Below are positions 34,441-45,027 of a stretch of DNA of 64,000 nucleotides, piece by piece; position 1 is the first letter of the stretch, and each line of letters opens with the position of its first letter. The stretch lies in the NCBI RefSeq assembly GCF_000005505.3, contig NC_016134.3, positions 46,280,650 through 46,344,649 of the forward strand. Direction: 5' to 3'. A program made the translations under genes and the position numbers. The DNA comes from Brachypodium distachyon (lineage: Eukaryota; Streptophyta; Magnoliopsida; Poales; Poaceae). The notes below the pieces were generated by a model. It had not been told where the DNA came from, did not search any database, and saw only the letters and a list, made by a program, of their open reading frames with translations.

Positions 34441-34919
34441 TTAGGCGAGTAATTCCCTAGCTAGCCATGCTTTTGTACAGTTTACCTTTTGTTTGTTTAT
34501 TGTTTCTTTCCATGGCTTGCTTCAATCCAAATCTGGCGGATTGTTGCTAGGTTTGGTGCCGAAGTTGTAAGTGTTGTTTCCCCTAATCCCATGACATGCC
34601 GGCCTATTGCATGTTCTCTAAAAGAAGTTGTAGGTGTTATTTGTGGTATGATCTACTGCACCTGAATTATATCTCTTGGAAGACTCAAATAGTCAAATTC
34701 TATCCAACTTCTACTCCTGCAACATTCCGAAGGATAACTGCGTCCGTAAACCTGGGGTCATCCATGCTGTTGGTAAGTTGCATCCATGTTCTGTTTCTCC
34801 TGAAGTACTACTGAAAAATGATTTTATTTCATAGTGAGAATTTTTTCATTTGATCTGATCTTATCATATTCATGTTTGGTACACCATACACATATATATT
34901 ATCAATCTATGGAGTAATC

Positions 34920-35187
34920 TACTCCCTCCGTTCCTTTTCTAGCTATATCGTAAGTCAAACTTCATAAATTTTGACCAAGTTTATAGAGAAATGTACTAAT
35001 ATCTACAACATCAAATAAGTATACTATGAAGATATATATCATGACGGATTTAATAAAACTAATTTAGAGTCGTAGATGTTGGTAGATTTTTCTATAAACT
35101 TAGTTGAACTGAACTTTTAAGAAGTTTGACTTAGGAGTTAGGGAAAAAAAAAGCTAGAACATCTTATAAAAGGGAACGGAGAGAGTA
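34920..35187. repeat. Stowaway MITE, about 268 bp
   Basis: Left end ACTCCCTCCGTTCCTTTTCT, right end AAAAGGGAACGGAGAGAGTA, with TA at each edge. The interior has matching GTCAAACTT / AAGTTTGAC arms. Non-coding. Confidence 0.8.
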
Positions 35188-36155
35188 TTTCTGAAGGCCA
35201 TGTCCTGTTTCTCCTACTCCCACACTTGAAGGTCGAATAGATCTGATGTGTTAAAGGCTTATATCAGTTTTTTGTGGAATTGCTGTAATTGTGTTATGGT
35301 TTTATATTTCTATATTAATTTGATACTGTATGCACGGATGCACCCTCTTAGGTTGACTGTACATGATCTTAGCTACGTTAAATTTGTTTGAATTATGCGT
35401 TTACATCGTTTCGAATAAAAAATAACAATTCGTCTAAATTAAACTAGAGAAGAGTTATAGGTAAAATGCGCACCTTCATTATTAGAAGTGATGTATATTT
35501 AACAGTTATACATGTGCCTCATGGGCAACCTAGGCTGGTATGAAATTTCAAAATTATATTCCTAGTTTCATCCTTGAACTTTTGGAAACTTATGTTCTCA
35601 TTTTCCCCCAAAATTTTAGAGTTTGTGTAGAAACCTTGTTTTCCAGTGAAACCTTTAACACGGTTTTTTTTCCTTCAGACTTTGTTCCGTCATCCATGTG
35701 CTTTAATTGCATTTTGAAAAAAAAAATCATTGGCTAGTATTTATCTTACTATTATTTATGTTCCTGTTTGTAGATAATTCCTGATCTCTTGCATAAGTAT
35801 GGCAAGCATATGAATTCCAGGCTGGTTTATTTATTTATTTATTACTCCTGCTGTAGCAGCAAAACATGATTTTAATAGCAGATGAAGCATTTGTATCCCG
35901 ATGTTCTTATGCAGACATGGTAAACGAGTAAAAAAGTGAGAAACTGTGTCTTGATGATGGATTATTACAGTTTATTTTGTTATCCATAGTAACATACCTC
36001 TTTGTTTTGTAGGTTCAAATTTCTACCTATTTTTTTTTATACGTGAATATATTTGAAAAACTATAACAGAGGGTTTAAAAAACCAATAAGGGTATCAGTT
36101 TTTGTTGCTACTGGATAGGATTATTTGCCTGACTTTTTTGCCTGAAGCTCAGAAG

Positions 36156-36272
36156 TACTCCCTCCGATCCTAAATTGTTGTTGAAATATTACATGTGTTT
36201 AAACACTTTTTAAGAATAGATATATCCATATTTGGGCAAATTTGAGTCAAGAATTTAGGATCAGAGGGAGTA
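36156..36272. repeat. Stowaway MITE, about 117 bp
   Basis: Left end TACTCCCTCCGATCCTAAAT and right end ATTTAGGATCAGAGGGAGTA are inverted copies. It lies about 610 bp beyond the alpha/beta-hydrolase stop codon. Confidence 0.85.
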
Positions 36273-36885
36273 TTATTGTAAGATTGTGTATATGAATGTT
36301 AAGATGTTAATTATATGATGTTTGTTAGAACAATAACGCTGCACGTATTGTTTCCTAGATGATATCAAACCACATCTTTAATCCTTGCAATGAAAACCAG
36401 TGTGGATGAGACTGCATATAAGTCATGTATTTGCCGGTCATATTTTGGCATCCATACATGTACTTTATCCTGACGTGCCTTCAGGTTTCTCATATGGTCT
36501 TTGGTCTGTTTTCTCTTCTAACAAAAAGAAGGAATGCTATATTGCTATGCTCATCTGGGCTTTTTGTGATGTTGTCTAGACCATAACTGGAGATAATCAG
36601 AACATCCCTTTTTCATCGGATTTTTAAGAAGTTTCCTTGATGCCATCTACAAGAGGTGGCATTATATGCGCTCTTTATATCCACTATTTTTTGACTCATG
36701 ATTCATGAAACAATCAAAGTAAGGGATAAGTAAAATACAATAGTTTAAAGTCAGCAGGTGAAATTATGGTCTATCATAGTATCATCTGTTGAATTGGTTC
36801 CAATTTGGTGCCCAAGGTATAAAACTTAGGGAAAACACTTTGAAACATCTGCAGTGCTCAGCAGTTCTAAGGTGAGTCTTCACTG

Positions 36886-38472
36886 TCATACACCGGAGGC
36901 CTCTTCCCCTACCAAGAGTGCCTTGATGATTTTGTCGGTCCATCCATCTACCAGCATGAACATATGTCCACCTTCTGGTACTTCATGATACTGGATCCAT
37001 GGGAGCTTCTTGGAGATGTACCGCTGCAGCTCAACCAGCACCAACTTATCTTCGTATCCTTGCCAGATATGTACAGAACCCTCATTTGTAGGAAATGGAT
37101 TGGTAATATTCATTGGATCAAACTCCCAATTTCCGAAAGCAACAAGTAGATCACGATGTATTGATTCATAAATCCCTTGCTGCCTTGATTTATTCTGAAA
37201 AGGAAGGCCAAAATAATGTTATGCCTGCAAATCTGAATAAGCTTGAGATTAAGTTTGAATGTACTTATTCCTTTATATAGTACTCCCTCCGTCCAACAAA
37301 AGATGTCTCAAGTTTGTCAAAATTTGAATGTATCTAGACATGACTTAGTGTATAGATGCATTCAAATTTAGTCAAAGTTGAGACATCCTTTGTTGGACGG
37401 AGGGAGTATCTATTTCCTCAAATTGCATGTGTATTATTTGTCGCTATGTACCAACTCCTTTGGATCTGAGTGTTGCATTTACATATCTCTGATTTAAGTG
37501 GTCAGTGACATAATTGAGGCATAATTGTGATTTAATTTACCTCAATGATTCTTGGCATTGCCATCATTTTCTGAATGACCTCCACATCATGCTTGCTAAA
37601 TATTTCAGGATGATGCATAGCTGCTGCAGAAGAAGGGAACCATTTCTGGGTCATCCACAGGTACAGCAAGTAAGGCGCATTGTGTGCGATCCGAAGTGTC
37701 CTCTGCTCTGGTACAATCAGCTTCTTGAAGGCTTGCCTGGACACCTCTGCTGGGAAAGAAGGCCACCAGTAGTTGATAACTGGCACAACTAGCGCAGCTC
37801 CTGCGAGCCTGCACTGACAGCAGATATGGAGCTTTACAACTCTGAAAATTTACCGATTTTATTAACATGCATATGGCTGTAGTTTCTGTTCTTGCCTGTG
37901 AGGTATATATTGGAGGCATCCCCAAACTGAGTATCCTCCCATTGATACCCCCAGGACATAGAACTTCTCTCCAAGGTCCAGCTTGTCGGCGAGCTCCTCT
38001 ATATCCAGTGCCTCACTCTTGACATTCCTACCAGGGTTTGGGTCACTTTCCCCATACCCTGCTCTATCAAATGCAACTAGGTAAATTCCCAGGTCGTCCA
38101 CGAGCTCCTGAATTATAGCAAAGAAAGAAACCCTTTAAGTAAAATAAGGAAGAAACAAACCAAGTGTCCACTTTTCAGTAGATTTCAATCTAATTGTACT
38201 GAGCTCTCTGCCTTTACCTTTGAGACAGGTGAGGGGAAGTCCTTGGTGCTATCAAATGCATGGACTGTGATAATCTTGTACTTGGCCTTGTCCCTCTGCA
38301 CTCCGTCTTCCCGGTACGCAAGGTACCTTCCATCCCTGAGCTTGATCCTGGGAGATGTCACGGGAGGTCCACCCGCCGAGCCGCACAGTTTTGGAGGCGG
38401 TGGCCGGAGAATTGCCTGGAAGGCCCAGCCAAGCAGCACCACCGGAAGGACGACGAGCAATCTTGGAGCCAT
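36886..38472 (-). CDS. Alpha/beta-hydrolase superfamily protein (4 exons, 347 aa)
   Basis: Minus-strand exons: 38472-38218, 38107-37896, 37808-37541, 37194-36886; they join in frame to 348 codons with stop. I start at MAPRLLVVLPVVLLGWAFQA because this gives a clean N-terminal hydrophobic anchor; an in-frame ATG at 38610 would add 46 residues in front of it. The fold signature is present: oxyanion/strand motif DRAGYGESDP, nucleophile elbow GVSMGG with Ser140, probable acid Asp294 (WQGYEDKLV) and base His322 (EGGHMFM). Such plant proteins are anchored serine hydrolases of mostly unknown substrate, so esterase or lipase activity is inferred only. The intron between exons 2 and 3 begins GC (CACAG then GCAAGA) and is otherwise normal. 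Intron 3 contains a Stowaway MITE. Confidence 0.88.
37281..37409. repeat. Stowaway MITE in hydrolase intron 3
   Basis: Left end TACTCCCTCCGTCCAACAAA, right end TTTGTTGGACGGAGGGAGTA: exact inverted copies over 20 bases, TA at both edges, 129 bp. Inner arms also pair (TTGAATGTATCTAGA / GATGCATTCAAA). Confidence 0.92.
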
Positions 38473-39434
38473 TTCTCCCAGATCCCAGTACAGTGCTTTC
38501 AGGTAAGAGATGTCTATTGTGAAAGTATCTTTGTGTGGCGGGGCAAACCTGACCTGCAATGTGGGCAAACCTGACCTCAATCCACTCCACCGGTAGTGTC
38601 TGCCCATCATTGCACGGACGCACGCCCTGGGTTGCTTTCTTTATTGTGGAGCCATTAACTTTTTGGACCCATCACTTCATTAAGCAAACAGTTATCACCT
38701 CCACATTTTCTAAGTAGACCCAGATGAGAATTGTTGCACCGAACGTTTTCATCCTGGTGGGTGACGAGGTGCTCTCGGGGATTTCGTCTGTTGCTCTGAA
38801 CGTTTTCATCCTGGTGGGTGACGAGTAGCTCCAATTTTATTCCTTGTTTGTTGGTGGTGGAGCCGAGTCTTTGATCGATCGAGTTCGCCGGGAGTAAGCC
38901 GCATCACGTTCTGGAGCTGTTAACATGACAACATGTTGGGCTCCTTGCTTAATGGAGTCATTCGATGGAAAACAGGGTTCCATCCTCTGTGTTCTGACTT
39001 TTTTTTTTGTCGAAAACTAGTCATGCCAGGTGCTGATGCTTTGTAAAGTTTGAAGTTCCAGCAACATACAATATTGTCTTGACAAATTAAATTAGAATAT
39101 CACGCCTCAATCAATCAGAAACCTAGTGGTATTTGGATCCATTGGTAATAGGTGGTCTAGAAGACTAGAATTAGTAGCGAACATACTGAAAACAGTACAG
39201 AAAATACCATACTGCAATTAGGTTATCACAAGGGCATAACCATAGATGATAGAAGTAAACACACAAAATATTCTGCAAATATACTGTAAAAAAGCTTTAC
39301 AGATATGCGGGAACATATAAGAAGCGATGTTACATACTCTCCTCTAAATGGAACAACATAACACAATTCTCCAAAGAAAATATGGCAGACTAAAATGCGT
39401 CGTATATATATAGCAAGTAGCCTTGCATATATGG
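38473..39434. other. Hydrolase 5' flank and WAK1 3' flank
   Basis: Contains the hydrolase leader and, at 38741-38768 and 38798-38825, two identical copies of a 28-base word beginning GAACGTTTTCATCCTGG (57-base spacing). The AT-rich rest up to 39434 is the 3' flank of the WAK1 kinase exon. No other gene seen. Confidence 0.5.
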
Positions 39435-42400
39435 TTAACGTGGCAAACTCGCGAAATCTTGCTCCAAACTGTACCTTCCAGATATGCATGGAAGTGTTAA
39501 ATCAACATTCTTGACAAAATTGGTCTGTTCATGGGAGCTACTGGCATCTGGGCACAGAACAGGCTCAATCTCCCCACCCTTCCTGGGGACAATTTGGCTC
39601 CTTCTTAACCTTGTAGTTCTAAGGATTTGCAACCTCACTTCTACTTCTTTCATGGTAGGTCTCTTCCCTCCTTTGGTTCTCAAGCATGCTTCTGCCACTG
39701 AGGCAATCTCATCGATTTCTTGTTGGTTTGCTTCCTCAACGACTTGGGGATCTATTATTTCCATGATAACTCCTTGCTCAAGTCCCTCCAAAAAGTAATG
39801 AGACAAACTTTGTTTTTTATCTTGGCTGTTAATAAAAATTGGCTTCTTTCTTGTAAGGAGCTCCACAAGTATTACCCCAAAACTATAAACATCACTCTTT
39901 TCGGTTAGTTCACCAGTGTGGTAGTATTCCGGGTCCAAGTAACCAAATGTGCCTTGTACAATTGTCACCACACGAGTCTCATCAAGTGATAGAGATCTCG
40001 AAGCGCCAAAATCAGAGACCTTTGTAGTGAAGTTTCCGTCTAGGAGTACATTGGAAGACTTGACGTCTCTATGAAAAATTGGTATTGCGGCAGCCGAATG
40101 TAGATAAGCAAGAGCACTCGCAGCTTCCGATGCAATTCGTATGCGATCATCCCATGAAAGCAAGCATTTGACACTTAGATCGCTGTGAAGAAGATCATAT
40201 AAAGTGCCATTCGAGATGAATTCATAGACCAACAAAGGAACCTCTACCTCGAGACAACAACCAAAAAGCTTCACCACATTGCGATGGATGATTTGGGTTA
40301 GGATGGCAACCTCGTTGATGAACTGGTCTATCTCAACTTGCTCCACCATTTTGGACCTTTCAATGGCAACTACACGTTGATCAGATAGGATACCTTTGTA
40401 AACCGTGCCGTGTCCTCCGCAACCAAGAACACGAGTGACATCAAAATTATCGGTTGCCTTGTCTAATTCCTCCAAAGAGAATATCTTTGTTTTATCCGTG
40501 ACACTTTCGTCTAAGATTAGTTGTTCCAAGAGTAGGCCTTGGTTTTTCTTGAAGTGTGCCTTTCGAACTCTCTTTTGTAGACCTCTTTTCCACTTGTTCA
40601 CGGTTGCAATTGCCCCCAATGCAAGAATTGTTGCTACAAGACCACAACCAATTCCAATTGCAATACCTACACATCCAAGGGAGAAGCCGTAATTACAAAA
40701 GAACTATCGCATTTTGCAAAATGTAACCATATTAGCTAAGGTAACTTGGTATGACTTACCGAGAATAAGATTGCGTCTCTTAGCTGACGTCACACATTTC
40801 CCTTTCATTGGATTGAACTCTTCTCCATGAGTGCAACCTTTGCAACTATGCCCACCAGGGTAATTTTGGCATGTACCATTGCAAATATTTGGTAGTAAGC
40901 ACTCGTTGATATCTATAGATAATAAAGAAAGTGAGGATCATATTTTTTGGGTAGCTAGGAAACGTTGTATACTAGTATTCCTCTGTTTCTAAACTAGATG
41001 ATGCCCTGCGTGTTGTGTCAAAAATTTTAGTTAACAATACGTGAGTGAAATGGAGTAGCAACAAAGAGTATTCAAAATTGAAAACATATAATGAAATTGT
41101 ATGATAGCCAAGTTGCATCGCGTGCGTATATACCTGTGCATCCGTCTGGTGTGTATGGATTTCCTTCGTAACCTTCAGAGCACTTGCAACGGTAGCCAAG
41201 CTGCATCGCGCTATTCACACGGGTGACATTAAGACAGCCGCTGTTGGCACTGCGGCAGGCATATGTGTCACTGAGCTCTTTGTTCATCGCCACAGGACAT
41301 GTGATGTTGGTGACCGCCCACCACATCTTCATATTGTCTTCTTCGATGAGATCCAAGAGGTCTTCCAGAGGGTGGTCAGTTTCTTCCGTAATTCCCTCTT
41401 CTGCATCAAAATGTAGTTCAACCTCTGTATTGTCGTCGTATGATCCCGAGCTGTCCAGGCCCCTCATAAAGCTGTCCAGGCCCCTCATCTTTATGCTCAG
41501 GTAGCCTTCGTTCACCGAGATATTGGCTACTAGATATTGTACCCCTCGATCAAGAATTGTAACGTTTCTAGTACAGTTAAGTCGAAACTTTTCAAGAGCG
41601 TAGCAACCTTGTTCAATCCCGAACGGGAAGGGAATTCTTGTGTTCCCACATGATCTCTTGCATTTTCTTCGTTTTGGATTGGGGTCGTAACCTGCTCTAG
41701 GTAGATTGACATTGAAAGTAAGATTAGGATTTATGGTAACAAGCAATGCATACTTGAAAACTTGAAGAAAATTATTGAGCTCTCCATGATACCTACACAT
41801 ACATATTTTCCAGGAAATATACTAGTATGCAAATTCTTCATGGCAAAGCAAGATTCTAGAGACTAGAATTTTGCCGTGAACTTAAAATATGATTATTTGC
41901 AAAACATAAAAGAGACAATAGACACATAGGAGTAAGATCACAACACAGTAAAGCAGCGAATATACCGGCTGTCGGATCTAGCTCCGAGATTTGCGCCAAC
42001 CCCTTTATTCCCCTGTACTCCCCACACGTGATGTCCTATGTGCGCATGGATCTCAAAGCAACATCGGACGGCATGGAGGGTACCGGTACCGATATATAAG
42101 AGATTACCCACAATACAGTATGGCTGCATTCTTTTCGGCTTCCAGGACCAGTTCTCCTAAAATCTGTCCTCACCTAGCTTATTGGAGAAGCCGCCTCTCA
42201 GATTTAGGAGTGAATTCCATTTTTTACCCCCTCTTTCAAATTTTTTGACACAGTCTACCCCATTTAAGGAAATTTCCAAAATTATACCCCATTTAACCAA
42301 ACCTTTGCCACTAATTACCCTTTTTAGCAAATTTCCCCAAATCCCACGTTTTATGACAGGCATGGCCCACTTTTCAGGCCTAGCTGGCGTGCCACGCTGG

Positions 42401-43447
42401 CCTTCGGGGTCGAACCGGCCCGGTTCGTGCGGTTCGGGTCGGACGCTGGTTGGGTCCTGGGTCCCTGACCAAGTTCTTTTTTGTGTGTGTATGGAAACGG
42501 GCAGGGTAACACATATGGATCCCTGTTTATGTGAGAGAGAAAGGATCGATGGACTAACCTCCAGTGCAGCCGTCAGAGATGTATGGATTCCCTATGTATT
42601 GGCAAGAACACCAGTAGCCTCCTCCAGGTAAAGGTAATCCATCTTGGCAGTTGCTATTATTGCTGCATGCATATGTCGATGATTTCAGTCGAGCGCTTTC
42701 ACAACTTGGTTGGTCCATCACAGCCAAGTCGAAATATACCCCTTCTGCAAAGTTTTCGCCTGACAGGAAAAGCTTCACTCCAGAGGGGAGCTCATCTGGT
42801 TTAGGTAAGGTGCTACTGATGCCATCACGGAGGCGGCCAATTCTGATCGCAAGGGCTCGCTGCCTCTCTTTCAAACTGATGATGCAGCAGGCCACCCCGT
42901 TGCAGCTCATGACGTTGTTATCCGTCATGCCGATCTTCTCCATGGTCTCCTTATCGTCCGAGCAAACGGTGATGCAGGAACCGATGATGTCGTCGGTGCC
43001 ATGATCGAACAAGTAGGCGTCCACGCCACAGCCAACGACGTACAGAAAGGTTGATTCGTCGAGAGTAAGGCCCTTGACAGGGGTCTCCCATGACACATTA
43101 TAGGTGTCCACGCCTGGTCTCATGTCGAAGCTGAGGTCGACGGAGACCTGAGCGTAGTTGTAGCCTAGATCCTGGATCAGAGCAGTAGTACTAGTAATGT
43201 TGGTGTTGCCCAGAAAGAGCTTGTGGTTGTGGCTGCAGGTGAGCTCGAAGCCTTGCCGGAAGCAGCCCGGCCCTATCCCGAAGGGATACACGATGTCGAC
43301 TTGTCCGCATCGGGACGGGCAGCGGGCCAGCTCGGCAGCGGAAGGGACATGCAAGATCCCACCACTTCCTGCGGTGGCCGAGGCCGATGCTCGCGGGGCA
43401 ACAGCAGCAGCTGCCAGGAACAAGAGCAGGAAGGAGATGGAGCTCAT
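39435..43447 (-). CDS. WAK1: wall-associated receptor kinase-like, lost beta-3 lysine (943 aa model)
   Basis: Minus-strand exons: 43447-42559, 41691-41134, 40912-40760, 40666-39435, all GT-AG and all joined in phase 1. Exon 1 encodes a signal peptide ([20 protein letters not shown]), a cysteine-rich GUB_WAK module ([16 protein letters not shown]) and an EGF-like end. Exon 2 encodes a second such module ([16 protein letters not shown]) with its own EGF-like end. Exon 3 is a Ca-binding EGF ([15 protein letters not shown]). Exon 4 has the TM segment ([18 protein letters not shown]) and a kinase with [15 protein letters not shown] and DFGAS. The normal VAIK is VAIE here (codon 40361-40359, GAA), so the ATP-anchoring lysine is missing. 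Family knowledge: WAKs bind pectin/oligogalacturonides at the wall-membrane face. Exon 2 also carries a 21-bp in-frame duplication. A model lacking exon 1 or exon 2 is possible. Confidence 0.82.
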
Positions 43448-43565
43448 GGTGTGTTGCTCCGGCCGGCCACTTCGTCAGCTAGCCAGCTAGTTAGATTTTG
43501 CCCGTGGTTTGCTTTTGGTTCAGTTGCTAGCAGCTAGCACAACTCTCCGCTCATATTCACAATGA

Positions 43566-43577
43566 CTATATATAAAA
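43566..43577 (-). promoter_or_regulatory. TATA box of WAK1
   Basis: On the minus strand TTTTATATATAG lies about 120 bases before the exon 1 ATG (43447). The related sequence beside the first-exon relic near 56910 is degraded (TGTATATGTAA), so the element is recognisable in both but intact only here. Confidence 0.55.
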
Positions 43578-43891
43578 TCGGTTTTGATATTGAAGACTCG
43601 TCCTGTTTTTTAATTGGAAATCAGTCGACGTTTTTGGCCATTGAATTTTAATCCAACGATAACATGTAGATGTAGAAGAGGAGAGCGTGAAGACGATGAC
43701 GTTCAGATCTTGATTCAACGGTTCTGATGTGTCGACTGGGATTTAAGCTTTTTTCTTAAAAAACAAACGCATACGCACGCACGTCCACTGGCTGGTATCA
43801 AACCACTAATTCTCAGTTGCGTCGTCGGCACGGTTGCTGTTGAGTGCAGCCTGAGTGCCTGAGTCGTCGACGCGTGGAATATAAAAAAGCC

Positions 43892-44007
43892 TACTCCTTT
43901 CAATTCATATTATCTGTCTCAAATTTGCCCAAATATGATGTATCTATGTTTAAAAAACGTCTAGATACATGTAATATTTCGCCGAGTGATATGGGTCAGA
44001 AGGAGTA
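43892..44007. repeat. Stowaway-like MITE 5' of WAK1
   Basis: Left end TACTCCTTTCAATTCATATT, right end ATATGGGTCAGAAGGAGTA, inverted with several mismatches. The core (AAATTTGCCCAAATATGATG ... ACATGTAATATTTCG) is the same family as copies at 56086 and 62431. Confidence 0.7.
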
Positions 44008-45027
44008 GCTTGCTTTTACCTGGTCGTACGTGGTCATCGACCGGCGTTCGCGACCCGCGCGTAGACCGTGTTCAACTCGTCGCCGGCCCTGTTGCTGTTG
44101 GGGTGCATGCACAACCTTGCAGGCTTGTCGCTGGCTGCAAGGAAACCCTTCTTTTTCCGAGATCCCACAAGAACCGCCCTCCTTTTTAAAAAAAATAATT
44201 AACCATGGGTCTGCTAAACTACCTTTATTCGCGTGCAATCTTGATGGCGAGAGTGCTAATTGCAACACAGACGTCACACAGTTGAGGAGATTTTTTTTTC
44301 CTTTCGGAAAAGTAACGGACTAACGGTGGGGAGCCCTGGACTTGTCGCTTGCGTCCTGAAGCTGAGCTGGGTCTTCTTGTCTTATTCTTTTGTTGAGAAT
44401 CAATTGGGCCTTCTCCTTATCTTGTTGGGCTGCCCATGGATCATTTTTGGAGTAGAAAATCCAGGGACCTGCACATGGATCATGGGGATTGCTTTCTGGA
44501 GAAGTAGAACATGTGTGTGTTCTAAAAAAAGAGTAGAATATGTGTGTAGCACAGACATACACATATGGGCTGGGACTTTCCCTCAAAAATAGAAAAAAAT
44601 AGGCTGAGACTTCTGAAAAGATTTTTAAAAGATCGTTAGGTATCAATCCACTAATAATTCTCGATCAGTCGCAGGCCCCGTCCGGTTTCTATGCAGTGCA
44701 ACCTGGGTGCCTGAGTCGTCCCTGATGTCTCAGTAAATCAAAAATGCTTATATTAGTATTCCGAACCACTAGTAATGGGTGGGCTGGATTGAATAACGAA
44801 ATTAATTAGTGGAAAACACTACTAAATACCTTACAAGTAAACAGCTAAAATGTATAGTCTATATATGTACCGTCAATAAGTTTACAAATGTACTGTAGGA
44901 ATATATAAGAAGTGCCGCTACAGATGACATACACACTCATTTAAATGCACAACATAACACAAAAACTAACTTGTATGAATCATAGGAAGTAATTGATCCT
45001 CTTGTTGCATACATGGTCTGACGATGG
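44008..45027. other. Spacer between WAK2 3' end and WAK1 5' end, duplicated at 56.9 kb
   Basis: The stretch from about 44637 (TAGGTATCAATCCACTAAT) to the kinase stop matches 56940-57341, which lies in the same place relative to the WAK3 kinase. It is therefore part of the unit that was tandemly duplicated. A partial third match is at about 43795-43870. No gene in it. Confidence 0.55.
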
